Shown piece by piece: positions 1 through 14,020 of a stretch of 64,000 bases of DNA (positions are counted from its first letter, which is position 1; the number at the start of each line of letters is the position of its first letter). This stretch comes from Callipepla californica brunnescens (lineage: Eukaryota; Chordata; Aves; Galliformes; Odontophoridae). The notes beneath the pieces were generated by a model, which saw only the letters and a list, made by a program, of their open reading frames with translations, did no database searches and had not been told where the DNA came from. The translations under genes and the position numbers were made by a program. Location of the stretch: contig JALIRH010000001.1 of assembly GCA_023055505.1 (NCBI GenBank), positions 13,077,467 through 13,141,466 on the forward strand, in the 5' to 3' direction.

Positions 1-787
1 ATCCAGCTGACACTTCTTAGTTAAATTGCTTCTGAAGTGTTAGAAAGACTGAAAATCTTGTAAAAAATGTTTTTAGTGCTAAAAAGTGTGTTTATGAATG
101 CATATAGGGTACAGATTTGCATGTTAAAGAGGGGCTGGTGCATCTTAGAACTCAGCTTTTCATGTAGCATCCATATCCCCCAAATTCAGCACTGACAGTA
201 TTGTCCCTCACCATCTCAGCAAACAAGGTATGAGTGAGATCCACACAGGCAATTTTAATTCAAGAGACATTCTTTAATGTAGCATTGGATTAATAATACT
301 TTTTTAAGCTATTCTGAGAACATGACAGTGTTTCCTATTTATAAGTAGCACAGCTGGTCAGTGCTTCAATTTACACTTTTTTCATCATAGATAGGCCATA
401 GAAGGGAGATATAGATCTCTCAGTCTGGGGATCCATTAATCTGCAGTGAGTTGAGAGGAGATTTATCTGTGGGATAGAGGAGGCTCCTGGGCTCCCAGAG
501 GGGGTGACAGTGCTACCACAGACTTCCTCCCAGTTATTCACACACAGTTCTCCATAGTCCAGCCTATACCTGTCCAGCATTAGTGTAATCTCCAATGACA
601 ACGCTATAATGTTCAGAGAGAACTCAGCCTCAAATTAGTTGCATGTCTGAGGCAGAACAAAGCCCAGCCTCCACTTCAAACCTCAGCAGCAGCAGCGTAC
701 ATCCAGAAGCAGTGACCACAGGTATTTTGTACCACAAGAGGACAAAAGGCCTCACTAATGTTCCCTGGACTGTTGCTGAGGTGCACA
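1..787. other. Gene-free flanking sequence
   Basis: I see no gene, RNA or clear repeat here. The sequence is ordinary AT-rich bird intergenic or intronic DNA, and its short open frames show no recognisable domain. Confidence 0.5.
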
Positions 788-1320
788 ATCACAGAAACAT
801 TAGGGTTGGAAAAGATCTCTAAGATATCTAATTATCTTGTCCACCTACCACAGACATTGCCCACTAAACCATGTCCCTAAGTACCACATCTACACATCCA
901 GTGACAGTGACTCCACCACCTCCATGGGCTGCCCATTCCAATACCACACCACCCTTTCAGAGAATATATATTTTTCCCAATACGCAACCCGAATATCCCC
1001 TGGCACAACTTGAAGCCATTACCCCTCATGCTATCGCTGTTACCTGGGAGAAGAGGCTGACCCACCCCCACCTTGCTACAATATCCATTCAGGCAGCTGT
1101 AGGCAGCAGTAAGTCTCCTCTGATCCTTCTCCCAGCTAAACAATCCCAGCTTCCTCAGCTGCTCCCCGTAAGACTTGCTCCCCAGATCCCTCACCAGCTT
1201 CTTTACCCTTCCCTGGACACGTTCCAGGGTCTTAATGTCTTTCTTGTAGTGAGGAGTCCAAAACTGAACACAGTACTCGAGGTGCAGCCTCACCAGGGCT
1301 TAATACAAGGCAACAATCAC
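788..1320 (-). mobile_element. CR1 LINE 3' fragment
   Basis: Read on the plus strand this is the reverse complement of a CR1 3' region. It opens with the CR1 tail pattern (acagaaacat, then gggttggaaaag). It continues through the motifs seen in avian CR1, such as cccactaaaccatgtccc, gactccaccacctcc and tgttacctgggagaagagg, and ends near the segment cagtactcgaggtgcagcc. A 150-codon open frame on the plus strand (871-1323) and a 138-codon frame on the minus strand (877-1293) both sit inside the element. The minus frame retains reverse-transcriptase C-terminal-like residues (VQFWTPHYKKDIKTLERVQ). The piece is 5'-truncated, as most CR1 copies are. Confidence 0.88.
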
Positions 1321-4084
1321 TAAAATGACACCCATTGCTACACACCTTCAATGCCCTCAGGGTGTAGCTTAGATCCAGTGGCATAGCACACAGCTGTGAG
1401 GTTCTCCCACAAGGGCCAGCAGCTGCTGAGCTGGCCAGCACTAACCAAGCACCAGAGCAGCCAGCTCTGCCAACCCAGCCTTTGGGGATTCCTGAACATT
1501 GGAAGATCCCAACTCATTTCTCCCTTTTTATAAGTGCATGAATACAAAGTGACAACCTTCTCAGCCCACTAGAAATATCTCCTGCAGCTTCTGAGGTAAA
1601 TAAAAAAGTATTGTGCATGAGCTGGTCCACATATACAGTAGCCATGAAGATGGATAGGACTTTGTTGCCTTAAAATGCACAGATGATTAATGTTTTGGAA
1701 ATTTATGGAGACATCAGTTAATGTTCTGGTGGTCTCCAGCTGGAGCTGAAAGTGCAGCCATTCCAATCAAAAAGCCCTGAGCTGTATTCCTTCATGCCAG
1801 AAACTTTTTTCACTTGAAATGGGGTCTAAGCCTTGCTCCACAATGCAACAGTCAGTTGTTTGGCTGAGTGTCAGAAGCAGATGTTTATATAACAGCTTAA
1901 TTTGCTGCCACCTCCTGATCTTACTTCAGTTCTCCTCCAGTGCCTGAACTGTAATGAAAATAGTAGTGAATAGCTGTTACAGAAAGGTTTGCAACACACA
2001 AAAACAGATCTAATCAGTGGAAGAGAGGGTATATTTTTCATTTTCCATTAAGATAAATATGCCTTCAGCTCTGATTGTATGCAACAGTTTACCTGCAGCT
2101 CCTAAAAACTGCTTCCAGAATGAGAATTAGAGATTGCCCTCACTTGTTACAGATCTGATTTTTCCAGAGGCTTAAGGCCAGAGTTCATGTTGATTCTCTC
2201 ATGAGCTCTGGCTGTTGAGTGCTGCCTGAAAATCACACTCTTCACTTGCAACAAATCGGGGTACACAATTTAAATAAGCTCCAGAAAAGTAAGACAGTAG
2301 CTGTGCACTGCTGCTCTCTTGTGGTCTGAAACTGTATGACCCAACAGAGAGCTGCGAAGACCCCCAAGTGGAGTTGACAAAGAAAAGGGCTCTTCACAGC
2401 AGAGCAGCAAGCAGTGGACCTCTTTGGCAGAGGACACGGTTCACAAGGCAGCATTAGGGTGTCAGATAACCAGCAATCAGCTCCAAAAGCCCCTGCTCCT
2501 GGGGACAAGAGTTGGGAGCGGGTCAGGGTGAAAAGGGCCTCTCGTCTGCTCCTTCCCAAATGAGGGAGCAAAGAGCAGAGAGTCCTGCTGTAGGGAGCTG
2601 GAGCAGAGACTGGATGGGTGACCTATTGTCCAGCAAGAAGAATTGGGACAACAGATCTTCTCAGGATGGTTTCAGCTGCCAGCTCTGTCAAACTGCCTCC
2701 AGCCTAGATTTGGGTGCAAAGTTTAGTAGACACAAGTTATGCCTTATCCAGAGCAATAGCACTTCAGATATGGTGAATGGAATGTCAAAACTCCATCCTT
2801 TTCATTTCCAAGAGGCTCTGATTGCCCCTCCTGTGCTGCCTGGAGAGGAGCAGGGAGAGGGGCTTGGGGGAGGCTCAGCACTGGGTTGCTCCTACTATTC
2901 AGCCTGCTGGAGACACCAAGTTCTTTGGGGCTTGGATTTTCTTAATACAAGAGAGAGATTTATTCCACCAAGTATGAGAAATATAAGAAAACAGACTGAG
3001 AAAGTAAATTACACAAAGATTTTTTTTTCTGTTGGACAAGTTGTGCACTCTACCAGTTTGTAGAAAAAATGAGCACAGTACTAGTGATACCCTCCTTATT
3101 TCTAACATCCTCCTACTGATTTAGGCAAATCAGGTTAGATCTCACAAATGCTGAGTGAACAAAAATGCAACTAGGAGGAATATCTGGTCTGAAAAGTGAG
3201 CCTGTGCGCTGAAATCCAGCCCTCACAGATCTCCACTGAAGCACAGCCTTATTCATAAGCTCTCTTGTGCATGGATTTGTTTAACTGCGGCAATGAATTC
3301 AATATTCAGTGTTTTGCAGGAAACAAATGTGGCTGCTATGTATAAATTAATAAACTCAATTTAATACTGAATTGCTTTGAGCTGTGGAGTGTACAGTTAG
3401 TGGTGCAGCCTGGAAGGAGGCAGACAGCAGGAGAGTGAATTATCGTTTTGTACCTTATGTTCTCAGAAAGATAAGTGAGATAAGGGAGGAGAAACAGGGC
3501 ATATGAAGCTCCTGAGTGGAGTTATAATAGGAATTAAACAGCTTAGATAAATCTGTAGCAAGGAGGTAAAAGCTGTAATGGACTGTTATATTTTAGGTTG
3601 TGTTCTGCCTTTAAATGGAGCCATTTATTTTAGGAAGGACTACAAGATATAAGGACTAAATAAATGAGAGGAAAAACAGAGAATTTGTTACAAAGAGGAC
3701 TAAGGGATATCCATATCCAAGAGGACATTACTGATACACTTTTGAGCCAGCTACAGAAGTCAGGTAGCCAGAGCCAGGCTGCAAAACAAAATGAGAGAGA
3801 CAGTCATCACTATATCTGAGGAAAAAATCTATGTTTGTGAAATGGACTTCATCTTCAAATTTACATTTAATGAGTTTGGAAACACCTGAGACTACTAGGT
3901 GAGAGGCTGCAGGACCATGCAAAATTCAGTCTTTTGGAACGAAATAATAGGTGAGTAAAATTGCTTGAATGGCGAAACAAGACAGAAACTTAGCAAACTC
4001 TTGATTGCAGTCACTTTTTGGAGAGATTTCCTAAAAATTATACTGTGTGCTACTACAAGTTCATGAATGCTTACCTCCAAGTTT
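1321..4084. other. Gene-free stretch
   Basis: No supported gene. The longest open frame (2512-3063, plus, 183 codons) has no recognisable domain, codon pattern or splice context, so I do not call it. No tRNA-like or other structured RNA was noticed. Confidence 0.45.
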
Positions 4085-4519
4085 ATCTGTATCCTATTAT
4101 GTGTTGTTGCCATGCAATGGACAGCTGCAGAGGGGTACTCTGACTAAATGGTGTCTGATATGGAAGTATGAATCAAAGGTAAGTCACTGAATTCCTCCAT
4201 GCAGATAAAATGGCACCCAGTGACATTCACCAGTGCTCACTGAACGTTTATAGAGACCAGACAGTGGATGTGAGCACAGTGTGGAGTGGATGGTGCTTTT
4301 CAGAAGTGGCAACAGCAACAGTGAGTCAGCTCTGCTGGTGCAGAGTTTTGTGAGTGTAGCATGTCAGCTCATGTTAAACACTGACAAAACACATAGTTAA
4401 CTATTTTTACAATGCTGAAAAACAGCATTTTGTAGCTGAGAATTTGCTCTATCAGTGTTATTGTGCTCTTTCCATGGGAATAAACGGGAGGAATTACCTT
4501 CAGAGCAACCTTTATACAA
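4085..4519 (+). mobile_element. Galluhop-like mariner fragment, 3' part
   Basis: The plus strand contains diverged mariner sequence. There is a region like the start of the transposase (ctgatatggaagtatgaa), then gaattcctccatgcagataaaa, then the segment for the DNA-binding motif around residues GDQTVDVSTV (gaccagacagtggatgtgag). It ends in the terminal region (gagaatttgctctatcagtg, then gaggaattaccttcagagcaac). The coding frame is destroyed by stops and deletions, so this is a non-autonomous relic. The family name is from memory of the chicken Galluhop/Mariner1_GG consensus. Confidence 0.7.
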
Positions 4520-4732
4520 ACCCATTTCATACATTCTTCCATGTCAGATTCCACTTAGGCAGACTGCGCTGCTTTTGTCATTTGTTGCACAGCACCAAAA
4601 TTGGTGGGAAGGTTCAATCTCTAGTGCCATACCACCAACATCCACCACTGACGTCATGGACCAGCAGAATAAAGTAGTAGGCATTGCTTTCAGAGCAGTT
4701 CTTGTACAAAAGCTCTCAGTTATTGTTCAGTA
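4520..4732 (-). mobile_element. Galluhop-like mariner fragment, 5' part, inverted
   Basis: This is the reverse complement of the mariner 5' end. On the minus strand it reads inward from a terminal inverted repeat (gaactgctctgaaagcaatg), through gacgtcagtggtggatgttg, to the start of the transposase. The minus open frame 4369-4554 begins MESDMEECMKWVCIK, a decayed transposase N-terminus. It abuts the plus-strand fragment at 4085-4519 in the opposite orientation, so the two are either separate insertions or one rearranged element. Confidence 0.7.
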
Positions 4733-7700
4733 ATGTACTTTACTCTCACCTTCCTCCAAGAAGCAATTGTCAGCAGTAAAGAAAACACATAAAGAAACCC
4801 AACAGCTTCTTCTCCAAACTGTATTATTCACACTTCGTGGATTTGACAAAAAGAGCCTGGACATTTTCAATTAGCAAAGATGGTAAGTTTCATTATAGAC
4901 AGAAAAGAACATATCTAATTATTGAGTCAATTGCAGAGATGAACATGGCTTGCTGAAAATGCTAATTTGACTAATGCCTTGTTGCATATCAATAGCTCTG
5001 CCATATGGTGAGGGTTGAAGAGGAATTGTTGTTCCTGTTTTGTTAACAAAAGAGACAAAGTTGAACTATGGCATCAAATTATGATAGGATTCAAGCAGAA
5101 CAGTGAAAATAGTACACAATGTAGAGTTTTCTCTCTGCATTGGATGCAATGATAATTTTCTCAGTCTCGAAAGAACGTAGTTGACATTATACTTAGAGCA
5201 GAAAGAACAACTATGCCCAGAGGTACAAACATGCCAAAATGATTTGATGAAGCATCTTTAAAGATTATTCTGGAATTTCAAAAAATTTTATAAAAGCAGA
5301 TGCCAGCATATTTACCATAATGATACCCACACAGTTATAGCACAACACTTATGCTCAGTTTTATATATATTATTTGATGTTTCATAACTGCCTCTGTACT
5401 CAAAAATCAAGACAGTTTTGACACAAATCCTCACCCTTGGAATTTTATGCCCATATGTTTAAATAAAAGAGAACAATGAACTCCAGCAACAGTTTAAGAC
5501 TTTGGTTTTATGAAATTGCAGTAGTATAATGAGAACAGTAAGAGATGTTAATGTTAGATTCAGGAGATTGCTTCATTCCATCAGTTCCGGAGGGAATTTT
5601 ATGAAACATAAAACAATAATTTAAAAAAAAATTACAGTTTTTTTCTTGCCAATAATTTTCCATTACAAACATAGATAGATATAGCCAAGTCAGACTTAGA
5701 AGACTCAATTTTTTTATTATGGGGGGAAAGGCCCTCAAAAAGATTGGGTTGAAAGGACTTTCAGAATTAAAATTATTTTGACAACAATACTTTCTTTGCC
5801 CCTACATCTGCATATTATAATACATTTTTTAATTACATGGGCACCAACTTTATTGCTCTAGGATCTCTGCTTTTCCAAAGAAAGGATCGGGAAAGAGAAT
5901 CTAGTACATCTGAACAGGAGATGTACACATCCATTGTCTCTGAATGAAATGGAAAAAGAAACAGACCATCTTTGCATCTTTGTTCATCTGTCTTTAGCTG
6001 GCAAATAGTTGGTAAATTCATTGAGCACTTTTAGTACGGGATATATATGACAAATGTGATAGATCTGATAGATCCAAGCTACAAAATTCAGCTTTGTTAC
6101 ATGTTATACACAGAGTTGAATTAAAATATCCCAAGGCATGAGACCACCAACAGACAGTGGCGAGCCTGAGATTACTTTGAGATGGGTAGCAGTTCACAAC
6201 AGCACTTAGCCTGCTCATTTGGGAGGGAATAAGTGAAGCTCTGGAAAAAAGACTTCTGCACAAAGGAGAAGACATGCATGCTCATGTAAGCACTGAGAAA
6301 TGGATGTAAGCACTGAGTGAATGCACAAGGAACTTCATGGGTTAGATTTCTGTCACCAGTGCCTTTTTGGAAAATATTTGAACATAGAGATTCACATGCT
6401 CTACATTACAAAAAGTAAATAAATAAAAAAAAACCCAACACAGCAAACATGATAAACCAAAATTGTGCATGAAGTATTTGTTATTAATATCATTCCACTC
6501 TATAACTAAGATCACTTTCTGATAGTTGCTTACTGATACATATGACAAATTCTATTTTTATATGATGGCGTTCTTTATTACCAAATGTTACCAAATGCTT
6601 CAATGGAAGGCATTTCACTTCACAGATTAGTTCATTTCAAGCCAACATGTGAATGACAGAGAAGAAAAGTAAAGATTGTCTAGCCCATGTCTTTGTTATT
6701 TAAACTGTTTTTAAGAATTTTTCTTATTTACTATAAATATGTCAAAGGCAAATGGATGAAATAGTAAGCCAAGTTAACTTTGCCTTTTATCACAGAACAA
6801 GTATTTTGCTAGAAATCACTCATCACACACACTGTGGCCAAAATATATCCAAAACCAGTTTCTCAAAAATGATACTTAATTGCTGTGTTAGAGCAATCAC
6901 TTGGAAATGTCTAAAGTGAAGGTGTCAACAGTCATATAGGTAAAAGTCATCACAAGCTTTACAATATGCTTGGATGCATCCCCAGAACTGTTTTACAGCA
7001 AGGACACAGGCTGAATTCTGATGAAGCACCATATACCAGCCAAGCCAACGGCTTTGCTCAATATCTAAAATTATTCTAATTATTCATGTCTGTTAAATCA
7101 GTTGAGACTCTAATAAGAAGTATAACATGAAAACTACACTGGCTGAACATTAACATCTGTGCACTTATTAGAGCTGCCTCTTGAGGGGAACAATAGCCCA
7201 AGAAATTACGGTTTCCATGAGGTGTTCTGTCTTCTTTTTAACAAGACAAAACACTCCAGAAACAATAAAAGAAAGGCTCACATTGATACTGTCTGGACTT
7301 TTGTTTAACATTTCAGAGATCACAAAGCCTTTCAGTGGAAATCTTTTACATATGTTCATGTGAAAAAAATACAGGAGAAGAAAACTATGGGAATAGTGCC
7401 ATATGGAAATAGGGAAAATAATCTCTTCCCATGGTAACTCCCAGTAGCATGAGTGAGTTTGAGATGAAAGTGGAGGGAACAGATAGAAACAGAACCAGTG
7501 TGTATCAGTGCTTTATACTAGGTGAGCTTTAGCTGCCTTTTCAGTTCAGACACTTCTGTGCATGTGTTTTGTCCATATGTTAAAAAAGTTTACTGTGTAA
7601 CTTCATTTCAACTAATATATGTCTGAGTTAACTCACATATAATATATTTTTAAGGTTAACTGCATCTTTACAACCACAACTGTCAAAAATTCTCAAGCAG

Positions 7701-8750
7701 CAAAGATCAGAAATAATTATAATGAAATAGTTTGATATCTAGAGACTGATGCTTAAGTTTTCTCCTTCAGCAGACATGCTTAGGAGAGTGAAAATCAGAG
7801 ACAGTAAAAATAGGGCTTTGGAGCTGTATATTCACCAGCAGACTCCTGGAACCACTATCAGCAGTCACAACTTGTCACAGATGCACTGATAACATTCATA
7901 AACACCACTCCTATTCATTTTCTAATGAATACAGGGCGGTGATAAAGATATAATCTAAGCATTTATTTGCAAACATCTATGTAAACTCCAGAGGCCACAT
8001 TCTTGTTCTCATTTCCAGTCTGCTCACAAACCCAGCAGGAGTTCAGACTGGGAAAATGTTTTCAGAAATAATGTGATGGATTTTTCCCTATCTTACAGAA
8101 GCTAACAAAAGTTATTTGTGCATAACAAAGAATACTCACACTTCTTTATTTATTAGTTGCTCTTAGTAATCAGAGCATCAGTATTCATCATCTATTTCCT
8201 CCTTTAAAATGTTAGGTGCCCAAATTAAAAGCAGAAGCAATACCACATGAGATCAGTTTCACCATGAATAGCAATGGACTGTCTACCAAAGAGATCTCTT
8301 TGGGAGTGATCCATCAGATACAACGTAAAAATGAAAGATGCATGTTCTCCCAGCTTGCAACTTCAGATTACATCCATGATACATACAGTATAATTTGGCA
8401 AGGATGGATGTATTTTTATCCTTAACAGGGAGTGGAAGAGGAAGGTGTCAAAGGCTAGGAGGGCTGTAAATCCATGTAACCATGGTCCCATTAATTTGCA
8501 CATGAGGAAGTGCTGTGCCACCCAATCCTAATGGTAGGATAAAATCCCTGCAGCTTCTCCCATCCTTTATCTGTTCCTGATACTAGGTTTGCCTGCAAGC
8601 CTGAGGAAAATTTTCAAAGACATAGAGGGTGTCTTGAATTGGTTAACTTCTGTTACATTTCGTTGTCAGCTTAAGATCTCACACTGTATTGTACTTCTGA
8701 AGATGTCATCAAAAACGCTTCATTTTGAAGTAACAGATCTATGCATAAAG
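4733..8750. other. Gene-free stretch
   Basis: AT-rich DNA with no supported coding or RNA gene. A 21-bp partial direct repeat (atgtaagcactgag twice) sits at about 6284-6318. Nothing else stood out. Confidence 0.45.
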
Positions 8751-8757
8751 AGTGAAA

Positions 8758-8815
8758 TGGAGTCGATGACGATTATGAGTCTTTTCTGGCACAGGATATT
8801 CTATGATTCCATGAA
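8758..8815 (+). mobile_element. Possible short CR1 3' tail
   Basis: The stretch ends in atattctatgattccatga, which resembles the 3' terminal repeats of CR1 (ATTCTATGATTCTATGA). It is preceded by gtcgatgacgattatgag, similar to the CR1 segment just upstream of the tail. The match is short and diverged. Confidence 0.35.
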
Positions 8816-8843
8816 CTGTGCTTTGTGCAATTGTGCAATTCAC

Positions 8844-8895
8844 GTTCTAAATTCTGTACATGATATTACTTCATGTTCTAAATTCTGTACATGAT
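8844..8895. repeat. 31-bp tandem repeat, about 1.7 copies
   Basis: The block gttctaaattctgtacatga begins at 8844 and recurs at 8875 with a 31-bp period. The copies are identical over the first ~20 bases. Confidence 0.8.
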
Positions 8896-11800
8896 GCTAC
8901 ATTAGTAGTCCTTTTGCTAATTAATTGCTCTTGATCAGCTCTTCAGAAATTAAGAACTTATTCCCTAAGCATTATAATGAATTTTGTCACAAAGCAGAAT
9001 AAATTTAGAATTAAAGTTTGCATTTGATTAGAACTTACAGGCTCCTGGACATTTAAACCTAGTTCTGATGGTATCTCTATGACCAAATCAACTTCTTATT
9101 TGTTCAGTTCATAAAACATTTTGGCTTACAAGTGAAATTTGTTAAGCAAAATTTAATCAAGAAATTGTTTTCTTGTAGCTTGAAGTAAGTCCTAAAAACC
9201 TCATTAAAACCTCCTTAATTAGTGTTTGAAAACTTGCTAAAGCATCAAAGGACATCATTTTCTTCACCTCTAGTAGAAAAGATAAAATCATTTTGCAGTT
9301 TATACATGTTTATGGGTAAAATATGTCTGTTTGGCATTTTGTAAAAATAAATGTTCAAAAATATTCAAAGAAAAACAGAGTTGTGCTGGGATTGTGCTGT
9401 ACCTGTCAAGAATAAAGGAACAGTGCCTATTTCAGCAAAACTAGTTTTCTGAAGAGTTGTCAAGCACTGTGCCAGCCAGAGATGTGGTCCAGTGTTGTCT
9501 GATGCTGTCACTGATACATAGCCAATTGAATGAGGTACAATGCTCCTTCCTGTCCGATAGCGTAACTCTGTTTATTTGTTACACAATATATTTGAAATTT
9601 GAATCTGATAGGTGCCAGAGATACCACCAATGACTAGCTGAACCTCATTCATGCTAGTGACAAGCAGAAAAAAAAACTAGTTGCAGCTGCTACAGCCTCC
9701 AACCATTTCTTCTTCCAGCTCATGATGCAGCCTTCTGTTTTCATGACTTGCAGTGAGCTAGATGAAAGCCCACACCTGGATCAGTGTCTGAAGAACATCC
9801 TCTACCTCTGCCAGGAGAAACAGTAATTGTGCATGCTCACACACAGGGCTGTGGAGAGAGTACAGGGGCAAGACAAAAGAGAATGGGCAGAGAAGGAAAT
9901 AAGAGGAAGAGGAGGAGGAATGGAGATAGTGCAGAAAGTCAAGGCAGAAATGGGGCTGCACAGATTTAAAAAACACATCCCTGGGCTGTGAGGTTTGGGC
10001 TGAGGGGCTAGAGAGGCTCCCCAGAACAGGGGTGGTATCAAAATATACCAAAAGTAGGGAGACAAGGGAAGAGAGCAGTTGGAAAGGTGTGGGAGAAATG
10101 TTTGTTGAATCTGTCCTGGTAACTTCAGCGACAACAGAAGCTATAAAACTTGCAGCTCACTGGAACTTAGTACAAACAACGCCTAGTCCAAAATACCTGG
10201 TTACTAAAAAGAGACATTGAGAAGAATCCAAAAGTTGGAAGGTAATTTCAGTGCACCATTTCTGGTCTGATCTGTTCCGCTGCTTCCATACAGTGTGGCA
10301 GAACAATACCAGCCATCACTCAGCAGCACTCAGTGCACTGATTCATGCGAGACTCATCCTGCTGCTTCTCCTTTTTTCTGCCCAATGGAAACTCATTTGA
10401 AAAACTAGCACTGTGTACCAGCAGGTGTCTGGCTGCTAAAGCAGAAAAGTTATCTTCTTCAGTAGGAACACGTGCTGCTGATCATGGAAGAGGACATGGA
10501 TGTACTCAGAGCAAATAGCCAGAAATCAGGAATGCAGAAAAGGCCAATAGATGCAGACAAACAAGCATGCAAACACACATCAATAACTGAAGTAAACTGT
10601 CAGCAAAGATCTCATGTAATTGTCTGACCAAAGATCTGTCCCATATTGTCTTCTGCTTTCCCTCAGCCAAGAACTATAGTTACAGGTACAGAGGGGCATA
10701 GAGCTAGAGAGAAAATGACATATTCAGATTTGTTGGGTTAAGGCTCCCTCCTAACTCCTTCATTAATCCAAAAATGAGTTTTCCTTCTTCCCTTTGAATT
10801 TACTCTCCCTCCTTTGCCTTCCCTAAGTCCCACTTTCTTTCCTTTCTATGCTTTGTTAAGAGCTTGAGCATCAGTTCTGCCTCCTTTAGCTCAGCAGGCT
10901 CAGTCTTCTTTTATGAGTACTTAAATTAGCTATTAACACATTTCTCACTTCATCTGCAACTTTGAAAGATCTCAGATGCATAACAGAATTTGGAAGATTG
11001 TTCAGATAAATGCTAAATTGCTTCCAACTTGAAATACAAAGTTGAGGGTCATCTGTGCAACTGAAATCTGATACTTTCAGAATTAGCAGACATTCAACCC
11101 ACAAGGCATTCCCAATCAATCATACTGTTTCATATTAGATAAGAATGAAGGTGTGCTAGGGGGATCAGATAGTGACTTCTCACTTTGTTGCATACTGACA
11201 CTCTTATAGTGGGCTGCTACTATGGTTATTACTACTATAATTAATGCTAACTATAGTAATAATAATATTAACCAGACCTGCATAGATCTCTGAATAAGTT
11301 TGTCTCAAAATTCTTTCCAGGAATCATTAGTTCCTTACTTTGTCATTGGAACAAATGGAAGTGACTAAACAGTCATTTACTTTTCAATGCATACCTCATT
11401 CTGATACCAATAACAATGGATTTTAGCCATTTATGCATCCATAATTACTTATAGTTGTTGTCTTAAGAGCTATCATGACTAAGAATCTTAGAATCTCAAA
11501 TAAGCTGCCTGACAGGAGAATCAGAAGGAAGTTCAGAATATTATTTAGAGACGTAATTTTGCCAATGAAGTTTTTTCCATCAGGCTTTTTTTCTTCTTTT
11601 TTGCAGAAAATGTAAAATATCTACAATTATCCGACTAATAATTTTCACATATTTCTTTTTGAAATGTTCAGCACACAGCAGACTGGTGTCAAGAGGAAGT
11701 CAGCAGTATCTCTGGGTTTTAGTACCCGTGAACTGGTCCCAACACCTGCTAGGTCAGAGCATCAGCCACTTATATGCTCTCAGGAGAAATGGCTGCATCG

Positions 11801-13888
11801 AGGATACTGAAAGGAGGAATTCAGAGAACAGTTTTCTTTCTTTCCACACATGATTCAGGACAGTGAGCTGATAGGGCACACAGGCATAGCTGTGAGGTGT
11901 GCTGGCTGGCTCTGCACAACCTTGCTATGGAAATGGGAGCTGGGGAGCATCTGTTGTGGATGTCATTGCCATATGGACAAGTCCAGTTCAGAAGACATGT
12001 AACCTGATTGTCCTTAACATTCTTTGCCAAGGGAGTAATTGGATGAAGTATAAGGCCACCTAAATACAGGTGCATAGTTCTGAAGCTACTGTGAACAATT
12101 TGTTTTAATTATTTTGGCATGAATTAGCATAATAAGCTCATAAGAAGCACTTCTGAAAGTCTTATCTCTTGTTCCTTTTAATATGAGTATGAGCAGGGAA
12201 CAAAATGCCATGAGAATGAATTAGAAGGCTGTTATATTTACATATATTGCACTGTAAAATTGTCTACTGGAAACAAGTTGCCAAACACAGAAGTAAGTTA
12301 AGTATTGTATTAAAATTTGCAGGATTGTTACTGGTATCCTCATTTCTCTTATACAGTCAAGTTAAAATTTGTCTTTATTATATTACAGACATACATCATA
12401 AGCAAGAATCATATTTTTAATTAATGCTTGCAAATTTAATTATGCATTACAGAATTCAGAGCAGAATGGTATAGCTGAATAATTATGCTGCTGTATGACT
12501 CGTGTATTTCACACTATAAAAACATATACTGAACAAAGGTTATAAGATTTACCCTGGGAATAATGTTGTAAAAAGTAATATACAAGCTGCTAGTTCAGCC
12601 AATGCAAATGAAAAAAGAAGTTTCATGCTTTACAGGGAGGGTGGAACAATAGAAGTTCAGCTGCGCAGGTAAGCTGGATTCAACTGAGATAGAGCTCTGT
12701 AGCCAAGCACTTAAGGTGTCTTGCTCCCTAAAATTGATCACTTTTATACCTCAGGCATTAAAACTACACATACCACTATCTTTAGCCTCAGCCATAACAG
12801 TGCATTGGAAAATCTGCTCAGAATCATGACTCTGTGAAACAGTATACACACACAGATGAGCCCTCTGCAAACAGCACAAAGCCCAGCAGTGACCCAGCCC
12901 TCTGTCTTTATGTCAACATTAAACAATTCTAAACGTTTTCTGTTTCAAACAATATTTTGTCATAGCATATAAATCCATGTTTAGCAGGAATACGCAGTGC
13001 ACAAAAAAGTCTTGCACACCAAATACTTGAGTGTTAAATTTGAGTACCTATCATCACAAACTCAAAAATCCAAATTCAGCTCTCTTTGCCCACTGTCAAG
13101 GTAGACAAGGGTAGACAAGTCCCTTGCCATTGCAAATAAATCCTACTGCAACTGAGTTTTGTCTTTATGCAGGCACTGGGAATGAGGCGGAGCCTGATGG
13201 CATGTGGTTTTGCTTCTTTCTATCCTCCCTTCTCTCCATGGTGTGCAACACCCTTCCAGGCATATTCTACCAAGCGCAAGAGGAAATGGCCAATATTTAA
13301 ACTTAGTGATGAGTTCTGAGAAAACCTTGAAAATTTACTCACATATATAGGAACTGGAAAATACACTGAGATTAATTGTTAACAAAAGCTGTGGGAGAAC
13401 TGCATGTGAAAAAACATGAAGGTGTATAAGCACTTCCTTTGCATTCTTCTCAAGGAGACACTGGCACAACTAATCTTACTACTTTATATTTTTCAATTGC
13501 AGGAATGAGAGTTCTGTAAATTGAGATGTTTCTCTTCAAATTCTATGCTAAAATTGTCTTCTCAGCACCTCCCTTGATTACAGAGAGGTATTGCATTGAA
13601 CCAAATGGAAATTAGCAAAGTATCATTACAGGAAATAAATGATAGAAAAGGAAGTAGATAGCTACATTTTCTCTCATAGACATGCTGTGGCTATTGTTAA
13701 CAGTACATTTGCATACCACATGCTTTGATAATTTTGGAGGGTAAAATAGCCCATGGCTAGGAGTCTGTTCACTCACTCAGCACTGCTGAAACCATAACTC
13801 TACTTACATGGGTTACTCACAACGCATGTTAAATAATGTAATTACTTCCTCACTGCTCATGAAGCGCAGGAAAGTGTTCTTTATTTTA
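8896..13888. other. Gene-free stretch
   Basis: No supported gene. A purine-rich run at about 9855-9945 is low-complexity and opens short frames on both strands. The rest is unremarkable AT-rich DNA. Confidence 0.45.
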
Positions 13889-14020
13889 GAATCACAGAAT
13901 CGTTAGCGTTGGAATGGAGCTTAAAGGTTATCTAGTCGAGCTTGCCTGCAATGAACAGGGACAACCACAGCTAGATCACCCAGCCTCATCTTGAATGTGT
14001 CCTTATGTATACATGGTTCA
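13889..14020 (-). mobile_element. CR1 LINE 3' end fragment
   Basis: The plus strand shows agaatcacagaatcgttag, then gttggaatggagcttaaagg and tgaacagggacaaccacagc. This is the usual order of a CR1 3' terminus read in reverse. Only the last ~130 bp of the element are present. Confidence 0.85.

Noticed and set aside
871..1323. 150-codon plus-strand open frame and its minus-strand partner
   Set aside because: Both lie in a CR1 3' fragment; the plus frame is antisense to the element and has no domain.
2512..3063. 183-codon plus-strand open frame
   Set aside because: No recognisable domain, no splice or promoter context, and composition like the flanking noncoding DNA.
9855..9945. Purine-rich run that opens frames on both strands
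   Set aside because: Low-complexity sequence; no evidence for a gene or a defined structure.
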